Source: JAJYSO01 sp964586655 | GTDB lineage: Bacteria > Bacteroidota > Bacteroidia > Flavobacteriales > Flavobacteriaceae | Assembly (NCBI GenBank): GCA_964586655.1 | Contig: CAZPGY010000006.1 | Coordinates: forward strand, 1-64,000 | DNA length: 64,000 bases | Reading direction: 5' to 3' | In this document: piece by piece, positions 16,044 to 24,104 of the stretch | How positions within the stretch are numbered: the stretch's first letter is position 1 | Layout of the letters: every line of letters begins with the position of its first letter | Translations under genes and position numbers: made by a program | The notes under the pieces: model-generated | What the model was told of the DNA's origin: nothing | The model's database searches: none | What the model saw: only the letters and a program-made list of their open reading frames with translations

Positions 16044-18392
16044 TTAAAAATTGTTTAAGAAATATCGGAATTTGACCGAAAAGCTTCTTCCCGGCAGTTG
16101 TATGCTGTATCGGTCATAAAGTTTAGCATCGAGCAGGTTGCGACAGGCAAGGGAGACCCTGTATTTTCCACCGGCAAAGCTGTAATTTACCGAGAGGTTA
16201 TGCGATATTTGCTCAGGTATTTCTCGCCCTCCATAGCTCTCAAAGCTGTAATCAAATTCGTGAACATAGGAAAGGGAGTAATTAAAATCCAAGGCATCTT
16301 TTTCTTGCCAAACACTGTGTAAATAAACCGAGGCATGGGCTCCGCCATAGAGATAAGGAATATTGGGAATGCGGTCATTGTAGGTGGTACTGACCACGGT
16401 CTTTCCGGTTTTGTATTTTAACTTGTTGCGCAAATCTTGGTAGGTAAGGTTTCCGCCAATAGTCAGCAAGTCGTCATAACGATATTCCAACACCAGGTCT
16501 ACTCCTCGATTTTTAACCAAGGCCTCATTGCCGGGCTCTAAGGCACCGGTGGTGTGATTGGGCACCAAGTGAATAAAGTCTCGAATATCCCGATAGATAA
16601 AAGTTCCGTTTACTTGAAGGCGGTGTTTATCGGTAATTTTCCAATTATAGCGAAGGCCGATATTCAGGTTGTCACTGTGTTCCGGTTTCAAATCGATATT
16701 ACCCAAAATAAAATTATTGGGTGCACCAAAGAGCTCTCTGGCGGTTGGCAAACGATAGGCTCTTTCATAAGACGCATCCAGTTGAAGCTCATCGAGTAAA
16801 AAATAAGATGCCGCTGCTCCATACCCCAAATTTTCTGCCGAATGAGTAGCTTTAAAAATCCCGGTTTGATGAGAAGTGAGGTGGGTACTCACCTTGTTGA
16901 GGTAATGCTTGCCAAATAAGGTAGCACTCAACCGGTCATTGGGCGCATAAGTATAAGCTACGCCCAGTATGTTTTTAAGGGTTTTCTGCGGATATTTATC
17001 AAGCGGATTAAAAACGGCTTCATCCCTACTCGTTCTTCTATAAGTATTGAGCACATTATTAATCGCCAGTTTATGCGCCTCGGCAAAACTGTATTCAATA
17101 TTAGCATTAACGGCCCCATTTTGATTTTCATAAAACCTTCTGGTATATCCAAACTCTCCGGGTACATCAGTGACGATATATTCCCCCAACCAATTGTACC
17201 TTCGGTAAGAATCATCGATACTTTTGGCCTTTCCAAAGTTATAATTTGCCTTGAGCGATACATTCAAATCTTTTACAAAAAGGTCGGTTTTCTGATAGGT
17301 AAGACTGGGCATAAGGGTTTTTGAAGTGGTATATTTTTGTCCGAAAGCAAGTTTCATATACCCCGGATGCTGTATTTCGTCATACTCATCGCCATAGGTA
17401 AATCCGAGCAACAACTGATCGGCAAAAGGCTTATTGACCAATCCTATCTTACCAATTACCGTATAATTTCGATACATGTCGTGAAAGCGACGGACTTTGC
17501 GATAATCGCCGGTAAATTTTTTGGTCTCCAAATCGACAATTTCCACGTTTACTTTATAATCGTTATCCGAATAATTTTGAAATGCCGTAAGTCTAAAGGT
17601 AAATCCCGATTCGGTGGTATAGCCGGCATTTACATAAGATTTATGCGTATTGAAAGAACCATAACTGTAGGAAGCGTTTAAAAAATTACCTCCCTTTTTA
17701 TTGGTAATAATGTTGATAGCTCCTCCCAAGGCATCGGCACCCAACCCAATGGGAACCACTCCTTTATACACTTCGATTCGTTTGGCAAAATCTACCGGCA
17801 TGTTGTTGAGCTGAAAGGCAGAGCTAAAACCTTCCATAGGGATTCCATTAATAAAGAGTTTGACATGTCGCCCGGTAAAACCATTAAGCATCACACTGTA
17901 GTCTGACCCCACGCCGCCACTTCGACGCACGTTAATGCCCGAAGCGCGTTCCAACACCTGAGACAAATCCATAGAGGTGCCTTGTAAAGCTTGTACATTG
18001 ACAGCATCTACCGCATAGGAAGATTCTTCAATTGTGGTCTCTTCAGATTTCCCGCGAATCAAAATTTCATCGAGCATCATATCGGGATCGGTGGATAGCG
18101 AAAAATTGACAGTCTTGGACTGCCCTTTTTCGATATGAATGGTTTTCAGTTTATCTTCATAGCCCATGGCCGTCGCTATCAACTGATAAGTTCCTGCTTC
18201 GAGATGGAGTTTAAAGTATCCTTGCGAATCTACCTGCGCATATTTGGCGGTGTTTTTAACATAGACAACTGCGCTAAAAGCCGCCTCTCCCTGAGGGGTG
18301 GTAACCTGTCCGGTGATGGTGGTATTGGATTTTTGAGCCCAGCCTCCCAAACCCAGAATTAAACTAAAGCAAGACAGAATTAAAGTTTTCAT
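16044..18392 (-). CDS. TonB-dependent siderophore receptor (XusA-like position)
   Basis: A 782-residue outer-membrane receptor. The ATG at 18392 (MKTLILSCFSLILGLGGWAQ) gives a proper signal peptide; an in-frame TTG at 18407 is less likely. CarboxypepD_reg at about 25-100, a plug with SGGVGSDYSVMLNGFTGR and RIEVYKGVVPIGLGADALGG at about 145-230, then the barrel ending in a terminal Phe. It is co-transcribed with the DUF4374 lipoprotein and divergent from a PchR-like regulator, so ferric-siderophore uptake is the natural role. Confidence 0.92.
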   Translation of the reverse strand: MKTLILSCFSLILGLGGWAQKSNTTITGQVTTPQGEAAFSAVVYVKNTAKYAQVDSQGYFKLHLEAGTYQLIATAMGYEDKLKTIHIEKGQSKTVNFSLSTDPDMMLDEILIRGKSEETTIEESSYAVDAVNVQALQGTSMDLSQVLERASGINVRRSGGVGSDYSVMLNGFTGRHVKLFINGIPMEGFSSAFQLNNMPVDFAKRIEVYKGVVPIGLGADALGGAINIITNKKGGNFLNASYSYGSFNTHKSYVNAGYTTESGFTFRLTAFQNYSDNDYKVNVEIVDLETKKFTGDYRKVRRFHDMYRNYTVIGKIGLVNKPFADQLLLGFTYGDEYDEIQHPGYMKLAFGQKYTTSKTLMPSLTYQKTDLFVKDLNVSLKANYNFGKAKSIDDSYRRYNWLGEYIVTDVPGEFGYTRRFYENQNGAVNANIEYSFAEAHKLAINNVLNTYRRTSRDEAVFNPLDKYPQKTLKNILGVAYTYAPNDRLSATLFGKHYLNKVSTHLTSHQTGIFKATHSAENLGYGAAASYFLLDELQLDASYERAYRLPTARELFGAPNNFILGNIDLKPEHSDNLNIGLRYNWKITDKHRLQVNGTFIYRDIRDFIHLVPNHTTGALEPGNEALVKNRGVDLVLEYRYDDLLTIGGNLTYQDLRNKLKYKTGKTVVSTTYNDRIPNIPYLYGGAHASVYLHSVWQEKDALDFNYSLSYVHEFDYSFESYGGREIPEQISHNLSVNYSFAGGKYRVSLACRNLLDAKLYDRYSIQLPGRSFSVKFRYFLNNF

Positions 18393-18408
18393 TAAGGAAT
18401 ATATCAAT

Positions 18409-18416
18409 TATATTTG
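18409..18416 (+). promoter_or_regulatory. -7 box TATATTTG facing the AraC-type regulator gene
   Basis: Plus-strand TATATTTG. It would start transcription near 18423, about 100 bases before the regulator ATG at 18521. Its mirror image lies at 18455-18462, making an inverted pair TATATTTGC/GCAAATATA. Confidence 0.45.
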
Positions 18417-18454
18417 CGCTTATATTAATTTATATTAAGTCTAAATAGACGTTG

Positions 18455-18462
18455 CAAATATA
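18455..18462 (-). promoter_or_regulatory. -7 box TATATTTG facing the TonB receptor gene
   Basis: On the minus strand TATATTTG, about 63 bases before the receptor ATG at 18392. The receptor and regulator promoters point at each other and overlap, and the A/T-rich palindromic sequence between them is a likely operator. Confidence 0.5.
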
Positions 18463-18520
18463 AACCTCGATTACACATAATAGTTTTGTTTTCGGGAATA
18501 AAAGTATCGATAAAGGTAAT

Positions 18521-19507
18521 ATGAATATTCACTCAACTATTTTAGAGACCAAGAGTCGTCTGCTCGAAGAAAAAATTCCGGAGGATTGCTCCGGAGCACT
18601 TATAAACCGATATATTCGGCATTGTAAAACGCAACATTATAAAATTGGGAATCAGCTCAAGATTTCAAATGAGTTGTGTATAAACATTTCAAACATAACC
18701 GCCGAAGAAGCCTTGACGCAGAATTTTGCTATTGACAGCAATGGTTTTATTGCTATTGTAATTCTTTGTCAAGGAAATGCAAGGCTGTCCAGTCAGGCTT
18801 TTACCGATAAATTGGGACAGGGAAATGTCTATTTGGTTCATAGAAAACAAGCCCATTTCAACTTACACTTTTCAAAAGGGACGCATAAGCTGCTCAGTAT
18901 TCTTTTGTCGAGAAAGTTTTTTCTTGAGCTGTCTGCCCCTTCCAACGGAAAAGTGGAAAATAAACTTTATCAAAAGATCAATAAGGGAAACCCCATCCCA
19001 TTTGGAAGCTTTAAAGTCCCACTCGGATTTCAGTTCCATCGCATTATCAATGAAATCATCGAGAATCAATGGGAGCCTGAAGGGCAAATTCGGTTTATGC
19101 GGTTAAAGTTAAAGGAATTATTTTTGCAATTGCACTACCAAGGCCTTTATGGACGCAATCCTTTTCACTATCAGTATTCTGAAAGCAGCATCGTTAAAAT
19201 TAAAAAAGCCAAGGCCTATTTAACGGTCAATTATCAAAATCCACCCAGTATAAAAAAGCTTTCTCGGATTGTGCTGCTAAATGAGTTTGAACTCAAAAAA
19301 GGATTTAAAGAAATTTATGGAGATACCGTTCGAGGCTACATTATCCGATTGCGAATGAAAAAAGCAGCCAGTCTGCTCAGAACCCATCAAGTGAAAAATA
19401 CTGCAGAATTATTGGGCTATAAAAGTGTCCCGCATTTTATTCAGACTTTCAAAAAATTCTATGACCAAACCCCTAAACAATTTTATCGCGGACAAAAGGC
19501 CTCATAA
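18521..19507 (+). CDS. AraC-family transcriptional regulator (PchR-like)
   Basis: A 328-residue regulator. The N-terminal 200 residues form a ligand-sensing domain with no cupin signature that I can name. The C-terminal AraC DNA-binding domain (about 222-325) has two helix-turn-helix units, SIKKLSRIVLLNEFELKKGF and NTAELLGYKSVPHFIQTFKK, ending in TPKQFYRG. The architecture and the position next to a TonB receptor match PchR-type regulators, which activate siderophore receptor genes when the ferric siderophore is present. It probably controls the divergent receptor-lipoprotein pair and perhaps the ABC operon. Confidence 0.88.
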   Translation: MNIHSTILETKSRLLEEKIPEDCSGALINRYIRHCKTQHYKIGNQLKISNELCINISNITAEEALTQNFAIDSNGFIAIVILCQGNARLSSQAFTDKLGQGNVYLVHRKQAHFNLHFSKGTHKLLSILLSRKFFLELSAPSNGKVENKLYQKINKGNPIPFGSFKVPLGFQFHRIINEIIENQWEPEGQIRFMRLKLKELFLQLHYQGLYGRNPFHYQYSESSIVKIKKAKAYLTVNYQNPPSIKKLSRIVLLNEFELKKGFKEIYGDTVRGYIIRLRMKKAASLLRTHQVKNTAELLGYKSVPHFIQTFKKFYDQTPKQFYRGQKAS

Positions 19508-19719
19508 ACCTACACCAAAATTTCATATCACTACCCCCAATGCACCTTTCCAAAAAACTCGTCTTACCGAACGAAAACGCCGTATCTCTTATTCAAAACA
19601 TTTGTATTACACGATTGACACTTTCATCATCAACAATAGGGAACTTATTACGCCGGCAAACGCGCTGATAAATGGAATCAAGTTTACTTTAATTCCCCTT
19701 GAGCTTCATTTTTTTCGGC

Positions 19720-22128
19720 TTATCGCAATTCCGCATTAAATTTGGTTTCATAATTTTTGCGGAGCTTCTTCATGATTTTGTCTACCTTTTTATCGGTTAA
19801 GGTTTTGTGTTCGTCAAAGAAGGTAAAGCTCACCGCATAGCTCTTTTTCCCCTCGGGCAGGCTGTCTCCTTGATACACATCAAAAAGTCCCACTTTTTTT
19901 AAAAGTTTACTTTCGGTTTGATGAGCCATTTCCGCTACTGCAGAAAATTTAATCTCCTCATCGAGCAACAAAGCAAAATCTCGTCTAACCGAAGGATATT
20001 TGGGAATGGGTTTAACCACAGGTCGTTGTTGCCGGGCCACTTTTTCTAATACCGCATCCCAATCAATATCGGCATAGAGAACTTCTTGGTCGATGTCAAA
20101 TTTTTGACAAACCTTCTTTTTCAAAACACCAAAAACTCCTAATCCTTCTATAGCCAAGGCCTCTGAAAACAGGTCGGTCTCAACGCTTTCATAAGAAAAA
20201 TCGAGTCCCAGGCGCTCAAAAATCGCATCTAAGGTTCCTTTAAGAAAGAAAAAACCATTGTTTTTATCGATTGAATTCCAGTTTTCTCTTTGCTGGCGAC
20301 CAGATACAAAAATACTGAGATGTTTACGCTCTTTTCGTCCCGTAGGTTTTTGATGATACGTTTTTCCAAACTCGAAAAACTTCAAGTCTTCGTGCTTTCG
20401 ATTGAGGTTGTGAACCATACTTTGCAGTCCGCCGGACAATAAAGACTGTCGCATCACAGAGAGATCGCTGCTCAAAGGATTGAGTAGGACCACATGCTCT
20501 GACGCGGATAAATCTTGAGAACGCAGGTGATCTTTATGGGTCAGCGAATTATTCATTATCTCATAAAAGCCTTGTGCTATCAACTGTTTGGCCACTATTG
20601 TTTGGATATTGTGATCGTCATATCGATTATTGGTCACCACTGTGGCGTTCAGTTTTTCGCTAAAATCAATTTGGTTATACCCATAAACCCGCAAGATTTC
20701 TTCAATGACATCTACCTCGCGCTGAACATCGGTTCTAAACAGCGGGATGGTCAAGCCCATTCCGCTTTCCGTAACATTGTTGACTCGAATGTCAAGAGAA
20801 GCCAAAATAGACTTCAATACATTTTGATCAATTTCTTGACCAATCAATCGATTGATTTTTTCGTAGCGCAGAAAAACCTGATAGCCTTCGAGTTTTTTGG
20901 GGTAAAAATCATTGAGGTCACTGGTTATGACTCCGCCTGCAATATCTTGAATGAGTAACACCAATCGCTTGAGCGCAATTTCTGTCATTTCAGGGTCTAT
21001 ACCGCGTTCAAACCTAAAAGAAGCATCGGTACTCAAACCGTGCCGCTTGGCAGTTTTTCGAATACTCACCGGATCAAAATAGGCGCTCTCCAAGAAAATA
21101 TTATCAGTATACTCATCCACACCCGAATTTTTTCCGCCAAATACCCCGGCGATACAAAGGGGTTTCTTTTCATCACAAATCATCAAATCGCTGGCACTAA
21201 GGCTGCGTTCTTCATCATCCAGGGTCGTAAATTTAGTTCCTTCAGGCAGGGTTTTCACGATAATTTTCTGACCTTTTATCTTATCGGCATCAAAAACATG
21301 AAAGGGCTGCCCCAAATCGTGCATTACATAATTTGCGGCATCCACCACATTATTAATGGGATCAAGACCAATGGCCATCAGTCTGTTTTTCAACCACTGT
21401 GGTGATTCTTTCACCTCCACTTCTGACATGGTCAATCCGCAATAGCGCAGCACTTTGTCTGAATCTTCCACCTCTACCGGGATATTACGCGTGTGGTTAT
21501 CCACTCGAAATTTGCTGGTAATCGGGGTGTTCAAAGGGGTATTGATTTCCTGTCGGATAAGTCCGGCACGCAGGTCGCGAGCTACTCCATAATGACTCAT
21601 CGCATCGGAGCGATTTGGGGTGAGGCCAATTTCAAAAACATCGTCTTTTAATACCTCAAACACTTCCTTTAAAGGAGTTCCCGGTTTCAGGTCCTCTGCC
21701 AAAACCATGATTCCATCGTGGTCATCTCCCAGCCCCAGTTCATCTTGGGCGCAAATCATTCCGTGACTTTCCTCGCCTCGAAGTTTACTCTTTTTGATTT
21801 TAAAAGCTTTTCCGTCACCATACAACTCCGTGCCAACCAAAGCCACAGGCACTTTCTGTCCTTGAGCCACATTGGGGGCACCACAAACGATTTGAAGAGG
21901 CTTCTCTGCCCCCACTTCAACAGTGGTTACCTTTAAGCGGTCGGCATTGGGATGTTTTTCGCAAGTCAACACTTCTCCCACAACAATGCCTTCGAGTCCG
22001 CCTTTTACAGACTCAAAAGCTTCTATGCCTTCAATTTCAAGTCCCAAATCAGTCAGTAGGTCTGCTGTTTTTTGTTTGGGCCAATCAATATCAATAAAAT
22101 CTTTAAGCCAGGAATATGAAATTTTCAT
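19720..22128 (-). CDS. pheT: Phenylalanine-tRNA ligase beta subunit
   Basis: An 802-residue subunit of the (alpha-beta)2 enzyme that charges tRNA-Phe. In order: start MKISYSWLKDFIDIDWP; EMAP/tRNA-binding domain at about 42-150 (VGEVLTCEKHPNADRLKV); B3/B4 editing domain at about 210-400; B5 domain at about 405-475; catalytic-like core; and the C-terminal anticodon-binding FDX domain (about 705-800, KYPSVRRDFALLLD). Length is normal. The alpha subunit pheS is not adjacent. A TATATTTG -7 box lies at 22158-22165. Confidence 0.97.
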   Translation of the reverse strand: MKISYSWLKDFIDIDWPKQKTADLLTDLGLEIEGIEAFESVKGGLEGIVVGEVLTCEKHPNADRLKVTTVEVGAEKPLQIVCGAPNVAQGQKVPVALVGTELYGDGKAFKIKKSKLRGEESHGMICAQDELGLGDDHDGIMVLAEDLKPGTPLKEVFEVLKDDVFEIGLTPNRSDAMSHYGVARDLRAGLIRQEINTPLNTPITSKFRVDNHTRNIPVEVEDSDKVLRYCGLTMSEVEVKESPQWLKNRLMAIGLDPINNVVDAANYVMHDLGQPFHVFDADKIKGQKIIVKTLPEGTKFTTLDDEERSLSASDLMICDEKKPLCIAGVFGGKNSGVDEYTDNIFLESAYFDPVSIRKTAKRHGLSTDASFRFERGIDPEMTEIALKRLVLLIQDIAGGVITSDLNDFYPKKLEGYQVFLRYEKINRLIGQEIDQNVLKSILASLDIRVNNVTESGMGLTIPLFRTDVQREVDVIEEILRVYGYNQIDFSEKLNATVVTNNRYDDHNIQTIVAKQLIAQGFYEIMNNSLTHKDHLRSQDLSASEHVVLLNPLSSDLSVMRQSLLSGGLQSMVHNLNRKHEDLKFFEFGKTYHQKPTGRKERKHLSIFVSGRQQRENWNSIDKNNGFFFLKGTLDAIFERLGLDFSYESVETDLFSEALAIEGLGVFGVLKKKVCQKFDIDQEVLYADIDWDAVLEKVARQQRPVVKPIPKYPSVRRDFALLLDEEIKFSAVAEMAHQTESKLLKKVGLFDVYQGDSLPEGKKSYAVSFTFFDEHKTLTDKKVDKIMKKLRKNYETKFNAELR

Positions 22129-22157
22129 AATCTTATTTCATGGTTTTTCAAAGGAGA

Positions 22158-22165
22158 CAAATATA
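22158..22165 (-). promoter_or_regulatory. -7 box TATATTTG of pheT
   Basis: Minus-strand TATATTTG, 29 bases before the pheT start at 22128. No attenuator-like leader peptide was noticed. Confidence 0.5.
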
Positions 22166-22237
22166 CTGTAATTTGTAGTATCACCATTGGCCAATTCAGG
22201 TTTTCGGCAGAATAATTTATACGGAAATGACATTAAA

Positions 22238-22370
22238 AATAGACTAATCTTCCTGTTAAAATTACAAATCTCTGCGTTAATCCCGCACGTGCGGGACGCC
22301 ATAGCTATGGCTATGCCTGTGCTTTTTGCCTTGACCTTTGAAATTTTAACGACAAAATATGTAGTCTATT
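22238..22370 (-). repeat. Intergenic repeat R1, copy a (133 bp, inverted ends)
   Basis: Ends AATAGACTA (22238-22246) and TAGTCTATT (22362-22370) are perfect inverted repeats. The centre holds the palindrome TCCCGCACGTGCGGGA. Read on the minus strand it aligns with copy c at 57280-57426 and the outer parts of copy b at 32140-32415. It fills most of the 335-base pheT-frr gap and has no coding capacity. Confidence 0.75.
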
Positions 22371-22416
22371 TCAATAATCACTTCCGTATTAGAAGTGACC
22401 CTTATGGATATTCATT

Positions 22417-22440
22417 AAAAAAAGCGGCCCAAAAGCCGCT
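22417..22440 (-). terminator. Intrinsic terminator of frr
   Basis: Stem AGCGGC (22423-22428) with GCCGCT (22435-22440), followed on the minus strand by six T (22417-22422). It lies 23 bases after the frr stop. Confidence 0.85.
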
Positions 22441-22463
22441 CTATAAATTGTAATTTTCTCGAT

Positions 22464-23018
22464 TTACACCTTCATGATTTCCGTTTCTTTAGCGGCGAGC
22501 ATTTCATCAATTTTCTTGATGTATGTATCGGTCATATCCTGGATATCATTTTCAGTGTTGTGTTGCAGGTCTTCAGATATTTCAAGTTTCTTCAAGCTGT
22601 TGTTGGCGTCTTTGCGTTCATTTCTCACGCCAATTTTAGCTTCTTCGGCCTCAGCTTTGGCCTGTTTAGAAAGCTCTATACGGCGTTCTTCGGTCAAAGG
22701 TGGCACATTAATGATAACACTTTCCCCGTTATTCATGGGATTAAACCCAAGATTGGCCGTCATCACTCCTTTTTCGATCTCCGGAATCAGGGATTTCTCA
22801 AAGGGGCGAATTGACAGAGTTTGAGAATCGGGGGTACTCACATTGGCCACTTGGTTTAAAGGGGTTTGTGAGCCGTAATAATCTACTTTTACCGTACTAA
22901 GCATTCGCGGATTGGCTTTGCCGGCGCGAATATTATTCAATTGCTTTTCCAAAAAAGTCAAGGCATCCCCCATTGCTTCTTTGGTGCTGTCCAATATTAA
23001 TTTAATCTCCTCATCCAT
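22464..23018 (-). CDS. frr: Ribosome recycling factor
   Basis: A 184-residue RRF, the standard length. With EF-G it splits post-termination ribosomes. The protein is the usual three-helix bundle plus a small beta domain. Motifs AGKANPRMLSTVKVDYYGS and VIINVPPLTEERRIELSKQAK are diagnostic. It follows pyrH after 49 bases in the conserved pyrH-frr pair and ends at an intrinsic terminator. Confidence 0.97.
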   Translation of the reverse strand: MDEEIKLILDSTKEAMGDALTFLEKQLNNIRAGKANPRMLSTVKVDYYGSQTPLNQVANVSTPDSQTLSIRPFEKSLIPEIEKGVMTANLGFNPMNNGESVIINVPPLTEERRIELSKQAKAEAEEAKIGVRNERKDANNSLKKLEISEDLQHNTENDIQDMTDTYIKKIDEMLAAKETEIMKV

Positions 23019-23067
23019 GGTTTAAAAATATTTTTTTTCAAATATACCGAACTCATCTAAATTATCC

Positions 23068-23775
23068 CTAACTCTTAACAGTGGTTCCTACTTTTTCTCC
23101 GGAAACCACTTTGAGTAAATTTCCGGGTTTGTTCATATCAAAAACAATAATGGGCAACTCGTTTTCTTGACTCAAGGTAAAAGCAGTAGTATCCATCACT
23201 TTCAGTCCTCGATGCAAGACATCATCAAAACTGATGAAATCAAATTTAGTGGCCTTTTTATCTTTTTCGGGATCGGCAGTATAAATTCCATCTACCCGAG
23301 TTCCTTTTAAAATTACATCGGCCTTGATTTCAATAGCGCGTAGAACCGCTGCAGAATCTGTGGTAAAATATGGATTCCCGGTTCCGCCTCCAAAAATAAC
23401 CACTCGACCTTTTACCAAATGACGCATGGCTTTACGCAAAATAAAGGGCTCTGCAAGTTCATTAATTTTCACGGCAGATTGTAAACGGGTGGGAATTCCG
23501 GCATCTTCACAGGCACTTTGCAGAGCCAATCCGTTGATGACTGTTGCCAACATCCCCATGTGATCGGCTTGTACGCGATCCATGCCTTTGCTGGCTCCGG
23601 CAACGCCTCTAAAAATGTTGCCGCCACCAATGACAATGGCCACTTCAACGCCTTTATCGGTCACTGACTTAATTTCGTTAGCATACTCTTCAAGACGCTC
23701 GGGATCAATCCCATATTGACGGTTTCCCATCAAAGCTTCTCCCGAAAGTTTTAATAATATACGTTTGTATTGCAT
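23068..23775 (-). CDS. pyrH: UMP kinase
   Basis: A 235-residue bacterial UMP kinase that makes UDP from UMP and ATP in pyrimidine synthesis. It belongs to the amino-acid kinase fold: KRILLKLSGEAL at the start, VIGGGNIFRG, DHMGMLATVINGLAL, and the nucleotide loop ILKGTRVDGIYTADPEKD. Promoter box TATATTTG (23796-23803, minus) is 20 bases upstream. It is co-transcribed with frr. Confidence 0.97.
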   Translation of the reverse strand: MQYKRILLKLSGEALMGNRQYGIDPERLEEYANEIKSVTDKGVEVAIVIGGGNIFRGVAGASKGMDRVQADHMGMLATVINGLALQSACEDAGIPTRLQSAVKINELAEPFILRKAMRHLVKGRVVIFGGGTGNPYFTTDSAAVLRAIEIKADVILKGTRVDGIYTADPEKDKKATKFDFISFDDVLHRGLKVMDTTAFTLSQENELPIIVFDMNKPGNLLKVVSGEKVGTTVKS

Positions 23776-23795
23776 AATCCCGTTTATCTGGTTGG

Positions 23796-23803
23796 CAAAT
23801 ATA
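23796..23803 (-). promoter_or_regulatory. -7 box TATATTTG of the pyrH-frr operon
   Basis: Minus-strand TATATTTG, 20 bases upstream of the pyrH ATG. Matches the TAnnTTTG consensus. Confidence 0.5.
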
Positions 23804-24104
23804 AGGATATTATATTTTTAATAAAGGAAGTTGAATTTTAAATCGCATATCATTAAGTTTTTTAGCCGTGTTTTTCAGCAATACTGCATCAGAAAAACAC
23901 TCGCTCTCCCCTATTTCAATCGCAAATTAAATTCCGCCACAACTTTATTCTGCACCGTATTTGAATCGTAAGCAAACAAGCTTAAGCACCTTCAAAAACA
24001 TTAGTTGTCAGCACAGTGCGGAATAAAACGAAAGTGATATAAAAAACAGCCTGAGGCCCAATTTTCGGTCCTCATTTATTTTTCCCACCTGTTTTTTAAT
24101 GGGC
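23804..24104. other. Gap with terminator, otherwise without recognisable content
   Basis: About 300 bases between pyrH and the outer-membrane protein gene. Apart from the terminator at 24041-24074 I see only A/T-rich sequence and a loose inverted pair (TTTATTCTGCAC near 23943 with GTGCGGAATAAAA near 24016). No copy of the R1-R3 repeats was recognised. Confidence 0.4.
24041..24074 (-). terminator. Probable terminator of the outer-membrane beta-barrel gene
   Basis: TGAGG-CC (24052-24059) pairs with GG-CCTCA (24067-24074). On the minus strand this is followed within 5 bases by six T (24041-24046). It lies 31 bases after the stop at 24105. Confidence 0.6.

Noticed and set aside
19425..19739. 104-residue ORF after the AraC-type regulator
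   Set aside because: It starts inside the regulator in another frame and ends inside pheT; no domain or signal peptide. The 19508-19719 gap appears empty.
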